Shown here one piece after another: positions 44,628-55,228 of a DNA stretch of 64,000 nucleotides. Source of the stretch: Myxococcales bacterium. GTDB taxonomy: Bacteria; Myxococcota; B64-G9. The stretch is from contig JAAZNF010000072.1 of NCBI GenBank assembly GCA_012798435.1, forward strand, positions 1-64,000, in the 5' to 3' direction. How positions within the stretch are numbered: position 1 is the first letter of the stretch; each line of letters opens with the position of its first letter. The notes beneath the pieces are model-generated. The model was not told the DNA's origin. It saw only the letters and a program-made list of their open reading frames with translations, and ran no database searches. Made by a program: the position numbers and the translations under genes.

Positions 44628-45014
44628 GCCACACCTCCCTGCCTTCACCTTGCCGCGCGAACGCGGGGCCCGCGCAGCCTCGTGTCCGCGCCAAATCTCT
44701 CGTAGCCTCCGCCCGACCTTTGCCGTCAAGGGTCTACCATCCTTCCGGGACTCGCTGCGCTCGCCCTTGACGGCGGTCGGGCTTCGGCGGGGTCCGCGAC
44801 TATGAAGAGCATGCAAGCATGCTCCTCTTCCTTTCTCGGAAGATCTATTCCTGCTTTTCCTTATCAGCAGGTTTTACCCTCACCTTGCTCCGCTGGTTCG
44901 TGTCCGCCTCCGCTCGCGCGCCCCGCTCCGACGACAGTTTTGCCGCAGCGTGGCAATATTCTCGCCAGTAGCAGATCAGGTTGGGGATGGGGAAAACGTG
45001 CTGGATGGCCAGGT
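44628..45014. other. Convergent intergenic region with two repeat types
   Basis: No gene is seen. It contains palindromic repeat copy C (44655-44690), a small dyad GAGCATGC-AA-GCATGCTC (44806-44823) and family 2 repeat (44839-44879; GAAGATCTATTCCTGC, then CTTATCAGCAGGTTTTACCC). It separates the ASH-domain lipoprotein gene from clpX. Confidence 0.6.
44655..44690. repeat. Degenerate palindromic repeat, copy C
   Basis: The left arm GCGCGAACGC is intact, followed by GGGGCCCGCGCAGCCTCG and a damaged right arm GTGTCCGCG. It has the same orientation as copy B and again lies between convergent genes. Confidence 0.5.
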
Positions 45015-46268
<1,254 letters not shown>

Positions 46269-46325
46269 CTCGACTCCGTGGCTCCTATTCTAACCATCCG
46301 CCGCCGGATGGCAAGTCGTCGTCGC

Positions 46326-46946
46326 TCACCCCGCCAGGGTGCGCAGGTCGTCCACCAGGGCCAGCGCACGCTCGACGATGACCCGCGGCACTCCGGCCAC
46401 CGAGGCCAGGGTGTCCGCCAGGCGCTGGGCCTGGGCCACCAGCTTGCGGAACATCTGCTTACTCGTGCGCGGCTCCGACGGCGACACCACCGAGAGGAAG
46501 GGCTTCATCTCCCGCCGCAGCTCGCTGGGCGGCGCCTCGTCGTCGAAGGCCATCTCGCGAAAGCGCCGGTACTGCTCGTCCGGCAGCTTGGCCTTCTCCC
46601 GCGCGCGACGCAGCAGGTCCACCGTCTCCGGTGCCGGCAGCGGCTCCACCACCCCGTCGCGTTTGAGCAACTGCGGCTCCTCGCTCTTGAGGAATCCGTA
46701 GGACATGGTGAGCTTCTGGGCAGTGGCGGGCTTGATGCGGATCTCGTCGCGGCAGTAGAGATCGAAGCTGTCGAACCCCCAGTCCCGGTACATCTCCTTC
46801 TTCCGGACCTCCCACAGCTTGCCCCCCAGCTCGACCCAGGAGGTCTTGAACTTGCGCGCCGCGCTCAACACCTCGTGGCGCGGGGTGCCGGGCTCGACGG
46901 CCCGCAGGCGCTCGGCGATGGCCCGGGTGGCCTTGGTCTCGGTCAT
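46326..46946 (-). CDS. Conserved-looking hypothetical protein upstream of clpX
   Basis: 206 residues starting MTETKATRAIAERLRAVEP at 46946, chosen because GGGAGG precedes it; an ATG at 46994 would add 16 residues. Soluble and mostly helical, with a central segment WGFDSFDLYCRDEIRIKPAT followed by AQKLTMSYGFLK. That looks like a helix-turn-helix-like or replication/partition-type region, as in small myxobacterial DNA-binding proteins, but I cannot assign a family. It could be co-transcribed with clpX (57-nt gap). Its 5' end lies 110 nt from the divergent GH15 gene. Confidence 0.65.
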   Translation of the reverse strand: MTETKATRAIAERLRAVEPGTPRHEVLSAARKFKTSWVELGGKLWEVRKKEMYRDWGFDSFDLYCRDEIRIKPATAQKLTMSYGFLKSEEPQLLKRDGVVEPLPAPETVDLLRRAREKAKLPDEQYRRFREMAFDDEAPPSELRREMKPFLSVVSPSEPRTSKQMFRKLVAQAQRLADTLASVAGVPRVIVERALALVDDLRTLAG

Positions 46947-47055
46947 GGCATCCTCCCACTCGACAGGGACCCGGACGAATACCACATCGGCCAAAGAGCG
47001 CGCAACTTTATCCGCGTCGCTTGATCGAGCGGGTCAGCTGGCGCAAAATCCGCGC

Positions 47056-49062
47056 ATGCCACCGGCGGACAAACGCGTGCGCTTTCTGGGAATGATCGGA
47101 AACGGCGAGACCTGCGCGCTGGTCGACCCGCGCGGGAGCGTGGACTGGCTGTGCCTGCCGCGCTTCAACAGCCCCTCGGTCCTGGGCCGGCTGCTGGATC
47201 CGCTGGGGGGCTCGTTCCGGGTGGAGCCGGACGGAGCCGCGCCGGGCTTCGCCTCGCGTCAGGCCTACCGTGAGGACACCGCCATCCTGGAGACCACCCT
47301 CTCGGATCGGGCCGGCGATATCCTGTCTCTCGCCGACTGGATGCCCTGGGGCGGGCGCGGCCTCCTGCGCCTCATCCGCGGGCTTCGAACCGGCGCGCGC
47401 GCCACGGCGATCCTCGAACCCGCCTTCGACTACCGGCGCGGCCAGCACCTCGTGAGCCTGTGCCAGGAACGGGTGCGCGGCCTCCCGTTCGCTCGCGTCA
47501 TGATGAGCTTCGGCGATCTGAGCCTGCACCTGTGGATCCCGCAATCGGCAGGCAAGGTCCGCATCGTCCCCGGCGTCCGGGGTTTCGGCGAGGCGCGACT
47601 CGACCTCGATCTCTCGCGCCCCGCGCCGCTGTGGCTCGGCTACTCCTCGCGCGGCGAGCCGCCCGCCCCACCGCCGGAGGCGTTCGGCGCGCTCGAAGCC
47701 GAGGAACGCGCCTGGCGCGCCTGGCTCTCCCGCTCGAACTACGCCGGCCGCCACCGGGAGCTCTTTCGCCGCTCGCTCATCACCATGCGCCTGCTCAGCT
47801 ACCGGCCCAGCGGAGCCATCCTGGCCGCGGCCACCTGCTCGCTCTCGCAACACCCGGGCGCCGGCGCGGCCTACGACTACCGTTTCTGCTGGACCCGCGA
47901 CGCATCCTACGCCGCCTCGGCCCTGGCTCAGGCGGGATTCGTGGAGGAGGCGAAGGCCTTTATCGACTTCGCATTCGCCGTCATGGACAGGCGCGCCGGG
48001 AAAAAACCCTGGCAGCCGCTCTATGGCATCGGAGGAGAGCGGGACTGCGCCGAGGCGGAGCTGTGGCACCTTGCGGGTTTTCTCGGTGACGCCCCGGTGC
48101 GGATCGGCAACCTGGCCTTCGTCCAGACGCAGAACGATCTCCAGGGCGAGGTGCTGGAGGCGCTGTGGGACCTGTACCTCGCGACCCGTGACGCGCGCCT
48201 GCTCGCCGAGCGCTTCGATGACGTGTGCCGGGTGATCGAATACGTGTCGCGGCGTTGGCGCGAGCCCGACTCGGGCCTGTGGGAGCTGCGCGGTCTCATC
48301 GGCCACTACACCCACTCCAAGGCCATGTGCTTCGCCGCCGCCGACCGGGCGGCGCGCATGGCCGAGGTTCTCGGACGCCCTGCGGAGGCCACGTCCTTCC
48401 GCGGGCTGGCCGAGGACATCCGGCGGGCGGTCGCCGAGGAGGGTTATAGCCAGGGCCTCGGCGCCTTCGGCATGGCCTTCGGCGTGCCGCTGCTCGACAG
48501 CTCCGTGCTGGCCATCCCGCTCTCCGGCCTCCTGCCCGCCACCGACGAGCGGGTGGAGCGTACGGTCCGGCGCATCGAGAGCGAGCTCGTCGCGGCCGAC
48601 ATGGTGCAGCGCAACCTGTTCGAGCGCAGCTTGTTCCAGCTCGTCACCTTCTGGCTGGCGCGGGTTCACCTGTTGCGCGGCGACCGCGAACGCGCCACGC
48701 GGATCATCGACGCCTGCGCAGAGCAGGCGACCGATCTCGGGCTGTTCTTCGAGCACCTGCTCTCGGACCCCGAGACCCCCCGCACGAGCTTTTCGGCCCT
48801 GGCCCGGGCGGGGCGCGATCTGCTGCTCGGGCACCAGTCCCTGTCGTCGTTTGCCGGATTCGCCGGGATGCTGTTTCGCTACTTCCGCCACCGCCACCCC
48901 ACCGCCCGGCGCGCCCGCCGTCCCCGCCTCGCGCCGGAGCAGGCGCGGCTGTTCCGCGGCAACTTCCCCCAGCTCTTCTCCCACGAGGGGCTGGTGCGCA
49001 GCCTGCTGGATTTAGAAAGGTTCCAAACCCAAAAGCAAAGAACACCCAACACGGCCCATTAG
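47056..49062 (+). CDS. Glycoside hydrolase family 15 (glucoamylase/trehalase-like)
   Basis: 668 residues. An N-terminal beta-sandwich (about 1-230; IGNGETCALVDPRGSVDWLC is the hallmark opening) precedes an (alpha/alpha)6 barrel. The barrel carries YDYRFCWTRDASYAASAL, GLWELRG (catalytic-acid region), HYTHSKAMCFAA and the late HLLSDPETPRTSFSALA. No signal peptide, so it is cytoplasmic. Bacterial members of this subgroup hydrolyse trehalose or short alpha-glucans. No partner carbohydrate genes are adjacent. The ATG at 47056 has only a weak upstream purine stretch. Hairpins follow the stop. Confidence 0.9.
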   Translation: MPPADKRVRFLGMIGNGETCALVDPRGSVDWLCLPRFNSPSVLGRLLDPLGGSFRVEPDGAAPGFASRQAYREDTAILETTLSDRAGDILSLADWMPWGGRGLLRLIRGLRTGARATAILEPAFDYRRGQHLVSLCQERVRGLPFARVMMSFGDLSLHLWIPQSAGKVRIVPGVRGFGEARLDLDLSRPAPLWLGYSSRGEPPAPPPEAFGALEAEERAWRAWLSRSNYAGRHRELFRRSLITMRLLSYRPSGAILAAATCSLSQHPGAGAAYDYRFCWTRDASYAASALAQAGFVEEAKAFIDFAFAVMDRRAGKKPWQPLYGIGGERDCAEAELWHLAGFLGDAPVRIGNLAFVQTQNDLQGEVLEALWDLYLATRDARLLAERFDDVCRVIEYVSRRWREPDSGLWELRGLIGHYTHSKAMCFAAADRAARMAEVLGRPAEATSFRGLAEDIRRAVAEEGYSQGLGAFGMAFGVPLLDSSVLAIPLSGLLPATDERVERTVRRIESELVAADMVQRNLFERSLFQLVTFWLARVHLLRGDRERATRIIDACAEQATDLGLFFEHLLSDPETPRTSFSALARAGRDLLLGHQSLSSFAGFAGMLFRYFRHRHPTARRARRPRLAPEQARLFRGNFPQLFSHEGLVRSLLDLERFQTQKQRTPNTAH

Positions 49063-49066
49063 GAAT

Positions 49067-49127
49067 TGCGGCACAAGGTTGTGCCGCACCGCAGCGATTT
49101 GAAAAACGCCAGGATGGCGTTTTTCAA
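49067..49127. terminator. Two successive perfect hairpins
   Basis: TGCGGCACAA-GG-TTGTGCCGCA (49067-49088) and TTGAAAAACGCC-AGGAT-GGCGTTTTTCAA (49099-49127, 12-bp stem). The second has T- and A-runs in its arms and could terminate transcription in either direction. They separate the GH15 gene from the serpin, whose ATG is at 49152. Confidence 0.7.
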
Positions 49128-49151
49128 TACCTCATTGAAAGGACAGAGGAC

Positions 49152-50357
49152 ATGCTCATGATCATCGCCGTCCCGCTCTTCCTCTCCGCCGGCCCGGCCG
49201 GCGCCTCTCCGGCGGGCTTCGACCCCGTCGCCGCCGCTAGCAACCAGTTCGCCTTCGACGTCTGGAAGAAGCTCACCGCGCTCGACAACCAGGCCTTCTC
49301 CCCGGCCAGCCTGTGGCTGGCCCTGTGCATGACCGGAGCCGGCGCCCGCGGCGAGACCGAGCTCGAGATACGAAAGGCCTTGCACTTTGGCGAGCCGCTG
49401 GCAATGTGCCTGCCGCTTTCGGGCCGTCTGTCCGCAGCGCTCGCCGACCCAGCGCGCAAGGTGACCTTCCGTATCGCCAACCGGCTCTTCGGTGACAATG
49501 CCCTCCAGATCGAGAAAGCCTACCAGGCCGCGGTGTCGCAGGCGTTGAAGGCGTCGGTCGAGCGGGTGAACTTCAAGCAGGAGTTCGAAAAGGCCCGCGC
49601 GCGCATCAACGCCTGGGTGGAGGAGCAAACCGAAAAACGCATCCAGGACCTCGTGCCGAGCGGGGGCGTGAACGCGCTCACCCGGCTTGTGCTGGTGAAC
49701 GCCATATACTTTCTCGGCGACTGGGAAAGCCCCTTCGACCCGGAGATCACCCGCCCGCAGCCGTTTCGCACCAAGGAGAATGAGAGCCGAGACGCGCCCA
49801 CCATGCACAAGACCGAGCACCTGCGGTTCTACGCGCGAGACGGGCTCAAGGCGGTGGAACTCCCCTACCAGGGCAACGCCTACTCCATGCTCTTCTTGCT
49901 CCCCGATGCCGTGGACGGGCTCGCCGACCTGGAGAAGAAGCTCGACGCCGGTCGCATCGCCGCCATCACCCGAGACATGAAGGCGAAGCGGGTCCACGTG
50001 GCGCTGCCGCGCTTTACCATAAACCCCGGCGAACCGCTGCGAGCCGGAGAGATCCTCCAGGCGCTCGGCATGCGGCTGGCCTTCGACATGGCAAACGCCG
50101 ACTTTGGCGCCATCGCCAGGTGGAGCCGGCCCGAGGATCGCCTCTTCATCGGCGAAGTGTTCCACAAGGCTTTCGTGAAGGTGGACGAGAAGGGTACCGA
50201 GGCGGCCGCGGCCACCGCGGTCTCCACGCTGGCCTTTGGCGCTCCCGCCCGGCCCGCCGAGTTCATCGCCGACCACCCCTTCCTGTTCTTCCTGCGCGAC
50301 ACAGCAACCGGCCTGATTGTCTTCATGGGCCGCGTGACCGATCCGAGCAGGAGCTGA
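49152..50357 (+). CDS. Secreted serpin (predicted P1 Phe)
   Basis: 401 residues. A signal peptide (LMIIAVPLFLSAGPAGA) and full serpin fold: FSPASLWLALCMTGAGARGE, LVLVNAIYFLGDWESPFD, SMLFLLPDAVDGLADLEK and C-terminal DHPFLFFLRDTATGLIVFMG. The hinge DEKGTEAAAATAVS is of the inhibitory type. Counting 17 residues from the hinge Glu puts P1 at Phe (TLAFGAP), suggesting a chymotrypsin/subtilisin-like target. It differs from the serpin at 40899, which is a lipoprotein with predicted P1 Thr. AGAGG lies upstream of the ATG at 49152; another ATG two codons later is possible. Confidence 0.93.
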   Translation: MLMIIAVPLFLSAGPAGASPAGFDPVAAASNQFAFDVWKKLTALDNQAFSPASLWLALCMTGAGARGETELEIRKALHFGEPLAMCLPLSGRLSAALADPARKVTFRIANRLFGDNALQIEKAYQAAVSQALKASVERVNFKQEFEKARARINAWVEEQTEKRIQDLVPSGGVNALTRLVLVNAIYFLGDWESPFDPEITRPQPFRTKENESRDAPTMHKTEHLRFYARDGLKAVELPYQGNAYSMLFLLPDAVDGLADLEKKLDAGRIAAITRDMKAKRVHVALPRFTINPGEPLRAGEILQALGMRLAFDMANADFGAIARWSRPEDRLFIGEVFHKAFVKVDEKGTEAAAATAVSTLAFGAPARPAEFIADHPFLFFLRDTATGLIVFMGRVTDPSRS

Positions 50358-50381
50358 GCGCCGCCAAATTCCACCGAATCC

Positions 50382-50411
50382 TTGACTTGCCCGCGCCGGG
50401 CACACTACCAT
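50382..50411 (+). promoter_or_regulatory. Candidate promoter for the OPT transporter
   Basis: TTGACT (50382-50387) and TACCAT (50406-50411) are separated by 18 nt, 37 nt upstream of the start codon. Confidence 0.4.
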
Positions 50412-50447
50412 CCCCGCGCCTCGAAAAAACAAAGAGGAGACCGATCC

Positions 50448-52526
50448 ATGGCCGACGACCCCAAGACCCCCCCGGAGAATGCCTTCGTGCCCTACGTGGG
50501 CGAGAAGACCGATCTGCGCGAGTTCACGCTGCGCGCCGTGCTGCTGGGCCTCGTTTTGACGGTGGTGCTGGGCGCGGCCAACGCCTACCTGGGCCTCAAG
50601 GCCGGCATGACCATCGCCGCCACCTACCCGGCGGCGGTGCTGGGCATGGCCATCCTGCGCATGTTCAAGGGCAGCATCCTCGAGGAGAACATCGCCCGCA
50701 CCGTGGGCTCCATCGGCGAGTCGGTGGCCGCCGGGGCCATCTTCACCATCCCGGCCTTCATCATCGCCAAGCTCGCCGGCTGGACCGAGATGGCCAGCTT
50801 GCGCAACTACCTGTTCTCCGCGGCCATCATGTTCTTGGGCGGCCTGCTGGGCATCCTGTTCGTCACCATCCTGCGCCGGGTGATGGTGAACGACCGCGAG
50901 CTCCCCTTCCCCGAGTCCACCGCCGCGGCCGAGATCCACAAGGCCGGCCAGAAGGGCGGCAAGGGCGCCGGGCTGCTGGTGTCCTTCATGGGCGTGGGCG
51001 CGCTGGTGCAACTCCTCTCCAGCGACGGCCTGTCGATCTTCCGCAAGTCGATGGACTTCGTGGTGTCGCTGGGCAGCACCACGGTGGACCTGTTCACCAA
51101 GAAGTGGGCGCTCATCAAGCGCATGGCGGTGGGCGGCGAGACCATGTTCAGCTCCCCCGACGTGGCGCCGGCCTACATGGGCGTGGGCTTCATTATCGGG
51201 CCCAAGCTGGCCTCGCTCAACTTCGCCGGCGGCGTGCTGGCCTGGGGCCTGTTCGTCCCGCTAATCATCTACCTGGGCGGCCCGCACCTGCTCGACGTCA
51301 TCGGCAGCCATCCGGACGGCGCCGATGGCGCGGCCGTCACCTGGGGCTCGCTGGCCGGCCGGGTGTGGCAGTTCTACGTGCGACCCATCGCCGTGGGCGG
51401 CATGCTGGTGGGCGCCTGTTACACGCTGTTCCGCATGCGCAACAGCCTGGGCTCTGGGCTAAAGCGAGCGATCGGCGACGTGGCCAAGGCGGCCTCGGCC
51501 AAGGCCACTGAGAGCCGGCTGGACAAGGATCTCAACGCCAAGTGGGTGTTCTCGGGCGTCCTGGTGGTGGCCGTGCTGATGGGCTTTCTGTACTACCTCT
51601 TCTGCGGCAGCGCCGGGGCGGCCACCATCTCGGCCCTGGTCATGACGGTGGCCGGGTTCTTCTTCGCCGCCGTGTCGGGCTTCCTGGTCGGCACCATCGG
51701 CTCCTCCAACAACCCCATCTCCGGGCTCACCCTGTCCACCCTGATCGTGGCCGCGCTGCTCATCGTGGCGGTGGGCATCGGCGGCGAGGCGGGGGTGGCG
51801 GCGGTGCTGGGCGTGGCCGCGGTGGTGTGCGTCTCCTCGGCGGTGGCCGGCGAGATGCTGCAAGACCTCAAGGTGGGCCACCTCCTGGGCGGCACCCCCT
51901 GGAAGATGCAGATGGGCGACATCATCGGCGTGCTGATCGCCGCGGCGGTCATGTTCTTCCCCATCCTCATCCTGCACCAGGCCGACCTCAACCACGGCGG
52001 CATCGGCCTGGGTGGCGACAAGCTGCCCGCCCCACAGGCCGGCCTCATGGCCATGCTGGCCGGCGGCATCGTCAACCAGACCATGGCCTGGCCGTTGGTG
52101 ATCGTGGGCATGCTGATGGGCATCGGCCTCATCATGGTGCAGGTGAAGAGCCCCATGCTGGTGGCGGTGGGCATGTACCTGCCGGTGGGCACCACCTTCG
52201 CCATCTTCCTCGGTGGCGTCATCAAGTGGATCTGCGAGCGGCTGGCGGTGCGGCGCGGCTACAACGCGAACCAGCGCGGCCGCATCGAGAACGCCGGTAT
52301 CCTGGTGGCTGCGGGGCTCATCGCCGGCGAGGCTCTGATGGGTCTCATCATCGGGGCCTTGAGCTTCGCCAACGTGCAGCTCCCCGAGGTCTTCGCCGAC
52401 GGGAGCTGGCTGGGCTGGGGCCTGGGCCTGGGCGTGCTGTTCATCGTGGCCTTCCTGATGATCCGAGTGCCGCTGTCCCGCGCCGGCAATCCTGATGAGG
52501 CCGCGCCACCCCCGGTGGCCATTTAG
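50448..52526 (+). CDS. OPT-family oligopeptide transporter
   Basis: 692 residues with about 15-16 membrane helices. The N-terminus ENAFVPYVGEKTDLREFTLR precedes the OPT signature NAYLGLKAGMTIAATYPAAV. Later conserved segments are GTIGSSNNPISGLT and MLVAVGMYLPVGTTFAIFLG. OPT proteins import oligopeptides or metal chelates with protons across the inner membrane. The start at 50448 follows AGAGGAGA. It is followed 8 nt later by a PqqD-like gene, a pairing that looks like an operon. Substrate unknown. Confidence 0.93.
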   Translation: MADDPKTPPENAFVPYVGEKTDLREFTLRAVLLGLVLTVVLGAANAYLGLKAGMTIAATYPAAVLGMAILRMFKGSILEENIARTVGSIGESVAAGAIFTIPAFIIAKLAGWTEMASLRNYLFSAAIMFLGGLLGILFVTILRRVMVNDRELPFPESTAAAEIHKAGQKGGKGAGLLVSFMGVGALVQLLSSDGLSIFRKSMDFVVSLGSTTVDLFTKKWALIKRMAVGGETMFSSPDVAPAYMGVGFIIGPKLASLNFAGGVLAWGLFVPLIIYLGGPHLLDVIGSHPDGADGAAVTWGSLAGRVWQFYVRPIAVGGMLVGACYTLFRMRNSLGSGLKRAIGDVAKAASAKATESRLDKDLNAKWVFSGVLVVAVLMGFLYYLFCGSAGAATISALVMTVAGFFFAAVSGFLVGTIGSSNNPISGLTLSTLIVAALLIVAVGIGGEAGVAAVLGVAAVVCVSSAVAGEMLQDLKVGHLLGGTPWKMQMGDIIGVLIAAAVMFFPILILHQADLNHGGIGLGGDKLPAPQAGLMAMLAGGIVNQTMAWPLVIVGMLMGIGLIMVQVKSPMLVAVGMYLPVGTTFAIFLGGVIKWICERLAVRRGYNANQRGRIENAGILVAAGLIAGEALMGLIIGALSFANVQLPEVFADGSWLGWGLGLGVLFIVAFLMIRVPLSRAGNPDEAAPPPVAI

Positions 52527-52533
52527 CGGCCCG

Positions 52534-52890
52534 ATGGCCCGGCCTCCCGCCAACCTGCTGGAACGGGTCCCCCGCCCGCGCGTCGAGCACTTCATCCAGC
52601 CCGAGACGGGCCGGGTGACACTCAAGGTGCCGCGCTTCGAAAACCGCCTGCTGCGGCGCCTCTTCGGCTGGCTCAACCGCTCGCCCACGGTCGATTTCCG
52701 CCTCGACGAGATCGGCTCCTTCGTATGGCTGCGCATGGACGGAGCCCGCACCGTGGGCCGCATCAGCGAGGAGACGAGAGCGCACTTCGGGCAGCGGGTC
52801 GAGCCGGCCTACGAGCGGGTGGGGCTCTTCTGCCGCAACCTGCTGCGCGACGGGCTCATCCGGCTCGACGGGTCAGAGCCTGCCAGATAA
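52534..52890 (+). CDS. PqqD-family peptide-chaperone-like protein
   Basis: 118 residues. The PqqD-like (RRE) winged-helix fold shows LDEIGSFVWLRMDGARTVGR followed by a helical C-terminus ending FCRNLLRDGLIRL. PqqD domains bind leader peptides for radical-SAM modification, but no radical-SAM enzyme or precursor peptide is in the window, and stand-alone members of unknown role are frequent. The ATG at 52534 is 8 nt after the OPT stop, so it is probably co-translated; the in-frame ATG at 52495 lies inside the OPT gene. Confidence 0.75.
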   Translation: MARPPANLLERVPRPRVEHFIQPETGRVTLKVPRFENRLLRRLFGWLNRSPTVDFRLDEIGSFVWLRMDGARTVGRISEETRAHFGQRVEPAYERVGLFCRNLLRDGLIRLDGSEPAR

Positions 52891-52997
52891 TTTGACTTGG
52901 GGCTCGAATACCGAGAAAGTGGTAGCCGTTCGTGCACCATTTTCAACCCGGGTCGTGGAGACCATTACCCATGGCCCAAGGAGGAGGAGGAGAATCC

Positions 52998-53591
52998 ATG
53001 AGAAAAACGTCCCTGATCCTGGTCTCGGTGATCGTGGCTTTCAACCTCGCCGCCTGCGGCAGTGATGGCGGCGGTGGCGGGCCCAAGGCCTGTGTCGGCA
53101 AGTGCACGCAAGACAGTGATTGCGACGCGAATCTGAAATGCCTGACCAGCACCGGCCAGTGCGTCGCTTGCCTTCAAGACAGCGACTGCGCCAAAGGCTG
53201 CGATGCCACTACCCACACCTGTAAACAGTGCACCAACGACTCCGAGTGCGTCGTGGCAACGGTAAAGATCATGACCGGCCAGTGTGATAGCTTTGGTCGT
53301 TGTTTGAAGTGTGCCACCTCAAACGATTGCGACTTTGCGGGCTCGACGCTGAAGATCTGCGGTCCCGCGGGCTACTGCGTGAAGTGCGCCCAGGATTCCG
53401 ATTGCACCGGCATCGGCCACCAGTGTATCGACAACGTGTGCGTCTGGAAGGGCGATAGCTGCACCACGGACGCACAGTGCAGCTACGACTTCGTATGCAA
53501 AGGTGGATATTGTAGCTGCACCGGCGACGCCATGTGCGAAGCCGCCTTCGGCTCCTCCAACGATCTGCACTGGACGTGCGTGTCGATGTAG
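52998..53591 (+). CDS. Cysteine-rich lipoprotein
   Basis: 197 residues. The lipoprotein signal (LILVSVIVAFNLAAC) is followed by a Gly-rich spacer and about six tandem cysteine-rich units of the form C-x(2-5)-D-S-D-C. Examples are CTQDSDCDANLKC, CLQDSDCAKGC, CTNDSECVV, CATSNDCDF and CAQDSDCTGIGHQC. The units resemble EGF- or Dickkopf-like disulfide modules common in myxobacterial surface proteins. AAGGAGGAGG provides a strong ribosome-binding site. Function unknown, plausibly a surface or matrix protein. Confidence 0.8.
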   Translation: MRKTSLILVSVIVAFNLAACGSDGGGGGPKACVGKCTQDSDCDANLKCLTSTGQCVACLQDSDCAKGCDATTHTCKQCTNDSECVVATVKIMTGQCDSFGRCLKCATSNDCDFAGSTLKICGPAGYCVKCAQDSDCTGIGHQCIDNVCVWKGDSCTTDAQCSYDFVCKGGYCSCTGDAMCEAAFGSSNDLHWTCVSM

Positions 53592-53699
53592 CCTCCCTCA
53601 CCTCCCCCCTCCCGAAGACAAATCCCGCCCAATATCCCGGAACAAGACCTGCCAATACCATTGCCCTGCCTGTTCTTCTACCGGTTAGCGATTTTTCAT

Positions 53700-53738
53700 G
53701 GGGGTTGAAGCGGTAGAGCCCCCTTGCTGAATCTGACG
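53700..53738. repeat. Family 2 hairpin repeat, copy 3 (weak)
   Basis: GGGGGTTGAAGC and CCCCCTTGC occur with the same spacing as in the copy at 35181; 21 of the first 28 positions agree. It lies in the 220-nt gap between the Cys-rich lipoprotein and the next gene, which otherwise shows nothing clear. Confidence 0.4.
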
Positions 53739-53816
53739 CCGTTTCATGCAGTTGGATCGTGCAATGCACAGTCAGTGAGGCTGGCCAGCCGGCTGGTGAT
53801 ATGCTAGACAGTGTCC

Positions 53817-55079
53817 ATGAGGATCTGGAAGCCGGCCCGGGCGATCTTCGCCGTCGCGTTTCTGGGAGGCGCTCTCGCCCAGGGGGCCAACCTGCAAGGC
53901 AAGGTGACCCGCTCCGATACCAACGCTCCAGTGGAAAACGCCCAGGTGCAGGTGCGCGGCACTCCCTTTCAGGCGGCCTCGGGCGCGGACGGCAGCTATC
54001 TCATCCTGAACATCCCCGACGGCGCCTTCGGGCTCACCTGCTCGGCGCCGGGGCTGCGCGGAACCTCGACCGGGGCGGTGGACCTCACCGGGAATGTCAC
54101 GCGGGACTTCGCCCTTTCCCCACCGCCGGCCGACACCGCCGCCATCAGCGGTACCACCACCTGCGCCGGAACGCCCTGCGGCAAGGTGCTGGTCCAGGCG
54201 CAGCGCAACAACGAGGTGCGCGGCCGGGCGCTGTCGGCGCCGGACGGCAGCTACAGCATCGAGGGACTTTCGGCGGGGAGCTACGCCGTCCAGGCTGTCG
54301 CCTACGGCCACCTGCCGGCGCGCGCGAGCGCGGAGATCACCACCGTCCCCGATGCCGGTCCGGCGGGCGCCACCCTCGACCTGGAGCTCACCCCCGCGCC
54401 CGGCGGGTTCACCTTGAGTGGCGCGGTCGGGCTCTCCGACAATCCCCTGGACCGCTCAGGCTCCCAGGTCCGCTGCAACGGCCAGACCCCCGCGCTCCAG
54501 GCCGTCACCGCCGCCAGCGGCGCATACTCTCTTGCCAACGTCCCAGCCGGGTTCGTGTCGTTGACCGCTTCGCGAAGCGGATACAATCCGCAGACCCAGA
54601 TCGACGTGCTGGTGGAGGCGAACCTCACCCAGAACTTCGTGCTCTCGAAGGGTGGCGGCGGTCCCGGGCCGACCACTTATGTACTCTCCGGCACGGTGCG
54701 GGAGAGCTACCCCGACGGCGGCGCACCCGACGGCGGCGTCGTTACGGGACCGACCCGGGTCGGGGTGTGGTCCGCGGACGGCACCTTCCGGATCACGGTC
54801 ACGGCCAACGCGGACCTGACGTACCGGGTGTCCGGCATCCCCGCGGGCACCTACCAGGCCGGCGCCAGCCGCGAAGGCTTCATCACCCAGGTTAGCGATC
54901 CCTTCGACATGAACGCCAACCGCACCCTCGATCTCACCCTCGAGTACGATCCCGAATACGTCACCGAACCGCCGACCGAACTGCCGGGTTGCTCTTGCCG
55001 GACCGCGGCGGGGAGCGTGGGGTTGCTTTCGCTCGCGCTGGCGCTCATGTTGTGTGGCTTGCACAGGAAGGGCCGATGA
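53817..55079 (+). CDS. Carboxypeptidase-regulatory-like protein with MYXO-CTERM-like tail
   Basis: 420 residues from ATG 53817 (GTG 53811 also possible). A signal peptide (IFAVAFLGGALAQG) precedes four carboxypeptidase-regulatory-like (CarbopepD_reg/SpaA-like) beta domains of about 85-95 residues. Each has a G-x-Y-x(2-4)-P/L-G/A-x-Y motif, such as GADGSYLILNIPDGAF, PDGSYSIEGLSAGSYAV and ASGAYSLANVPAGFVSL. The C-terminus (PGCSCRTAAG, hydrophobic segment, HRKGR) fits the MYXO-CTERM sorting pattern. Predicted surface-anchored; no enzyme domain is present. Confidence 0.8.
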   Translation: MRIWKPARAIFAVAFLGGALAQGANLQGKVTRSDTNAPVENAQVQVRGTPFQAASGADGSYLILNIPDGAFGLTCSAPGLRGTSTGAVDLTGNVTRDFALSPPPADTAAISGTTTCAGTPCGKVLVQAQRNNEVRGRALSAPDGSYSIEGLSAGSYAVQAVAYGHLPARASAEITTVPDAGPAGATLDLELTPAPGGFTLSGAVGLSDNPLDRSGSQVRCNGQTPALQAVTAASGAYSLANVPAGFVSLTASRSGYNPQTQIDVLVEANLTQNFVLSKGGGGPGPTTYVLSGTVRESYPDGGAPDGGVVTGPTRVGVWSADGTFRITVTANADLTYRVSGIPAGTYQAGASREGFITQVSDPFDMNANRTLDLTLEYDPEYVTEPPTELPGCSCRTAAGSVGLLSLALALMLCGLHRKGR

Positions 55080-55228
55080 CCGATCGCCTTCACCCGACCA
55101 CTGCCGATCGCGGAACATCTTTTCTTCATTGCTTTTTCGCGTCTTGCGGACAATGAGGCGCAGCGATTGAAAACCCTGGGCAGCGAAGGCGGGGCCATGA
55201 CGACCAGGAAGGAAAAGCGAGGGACGAG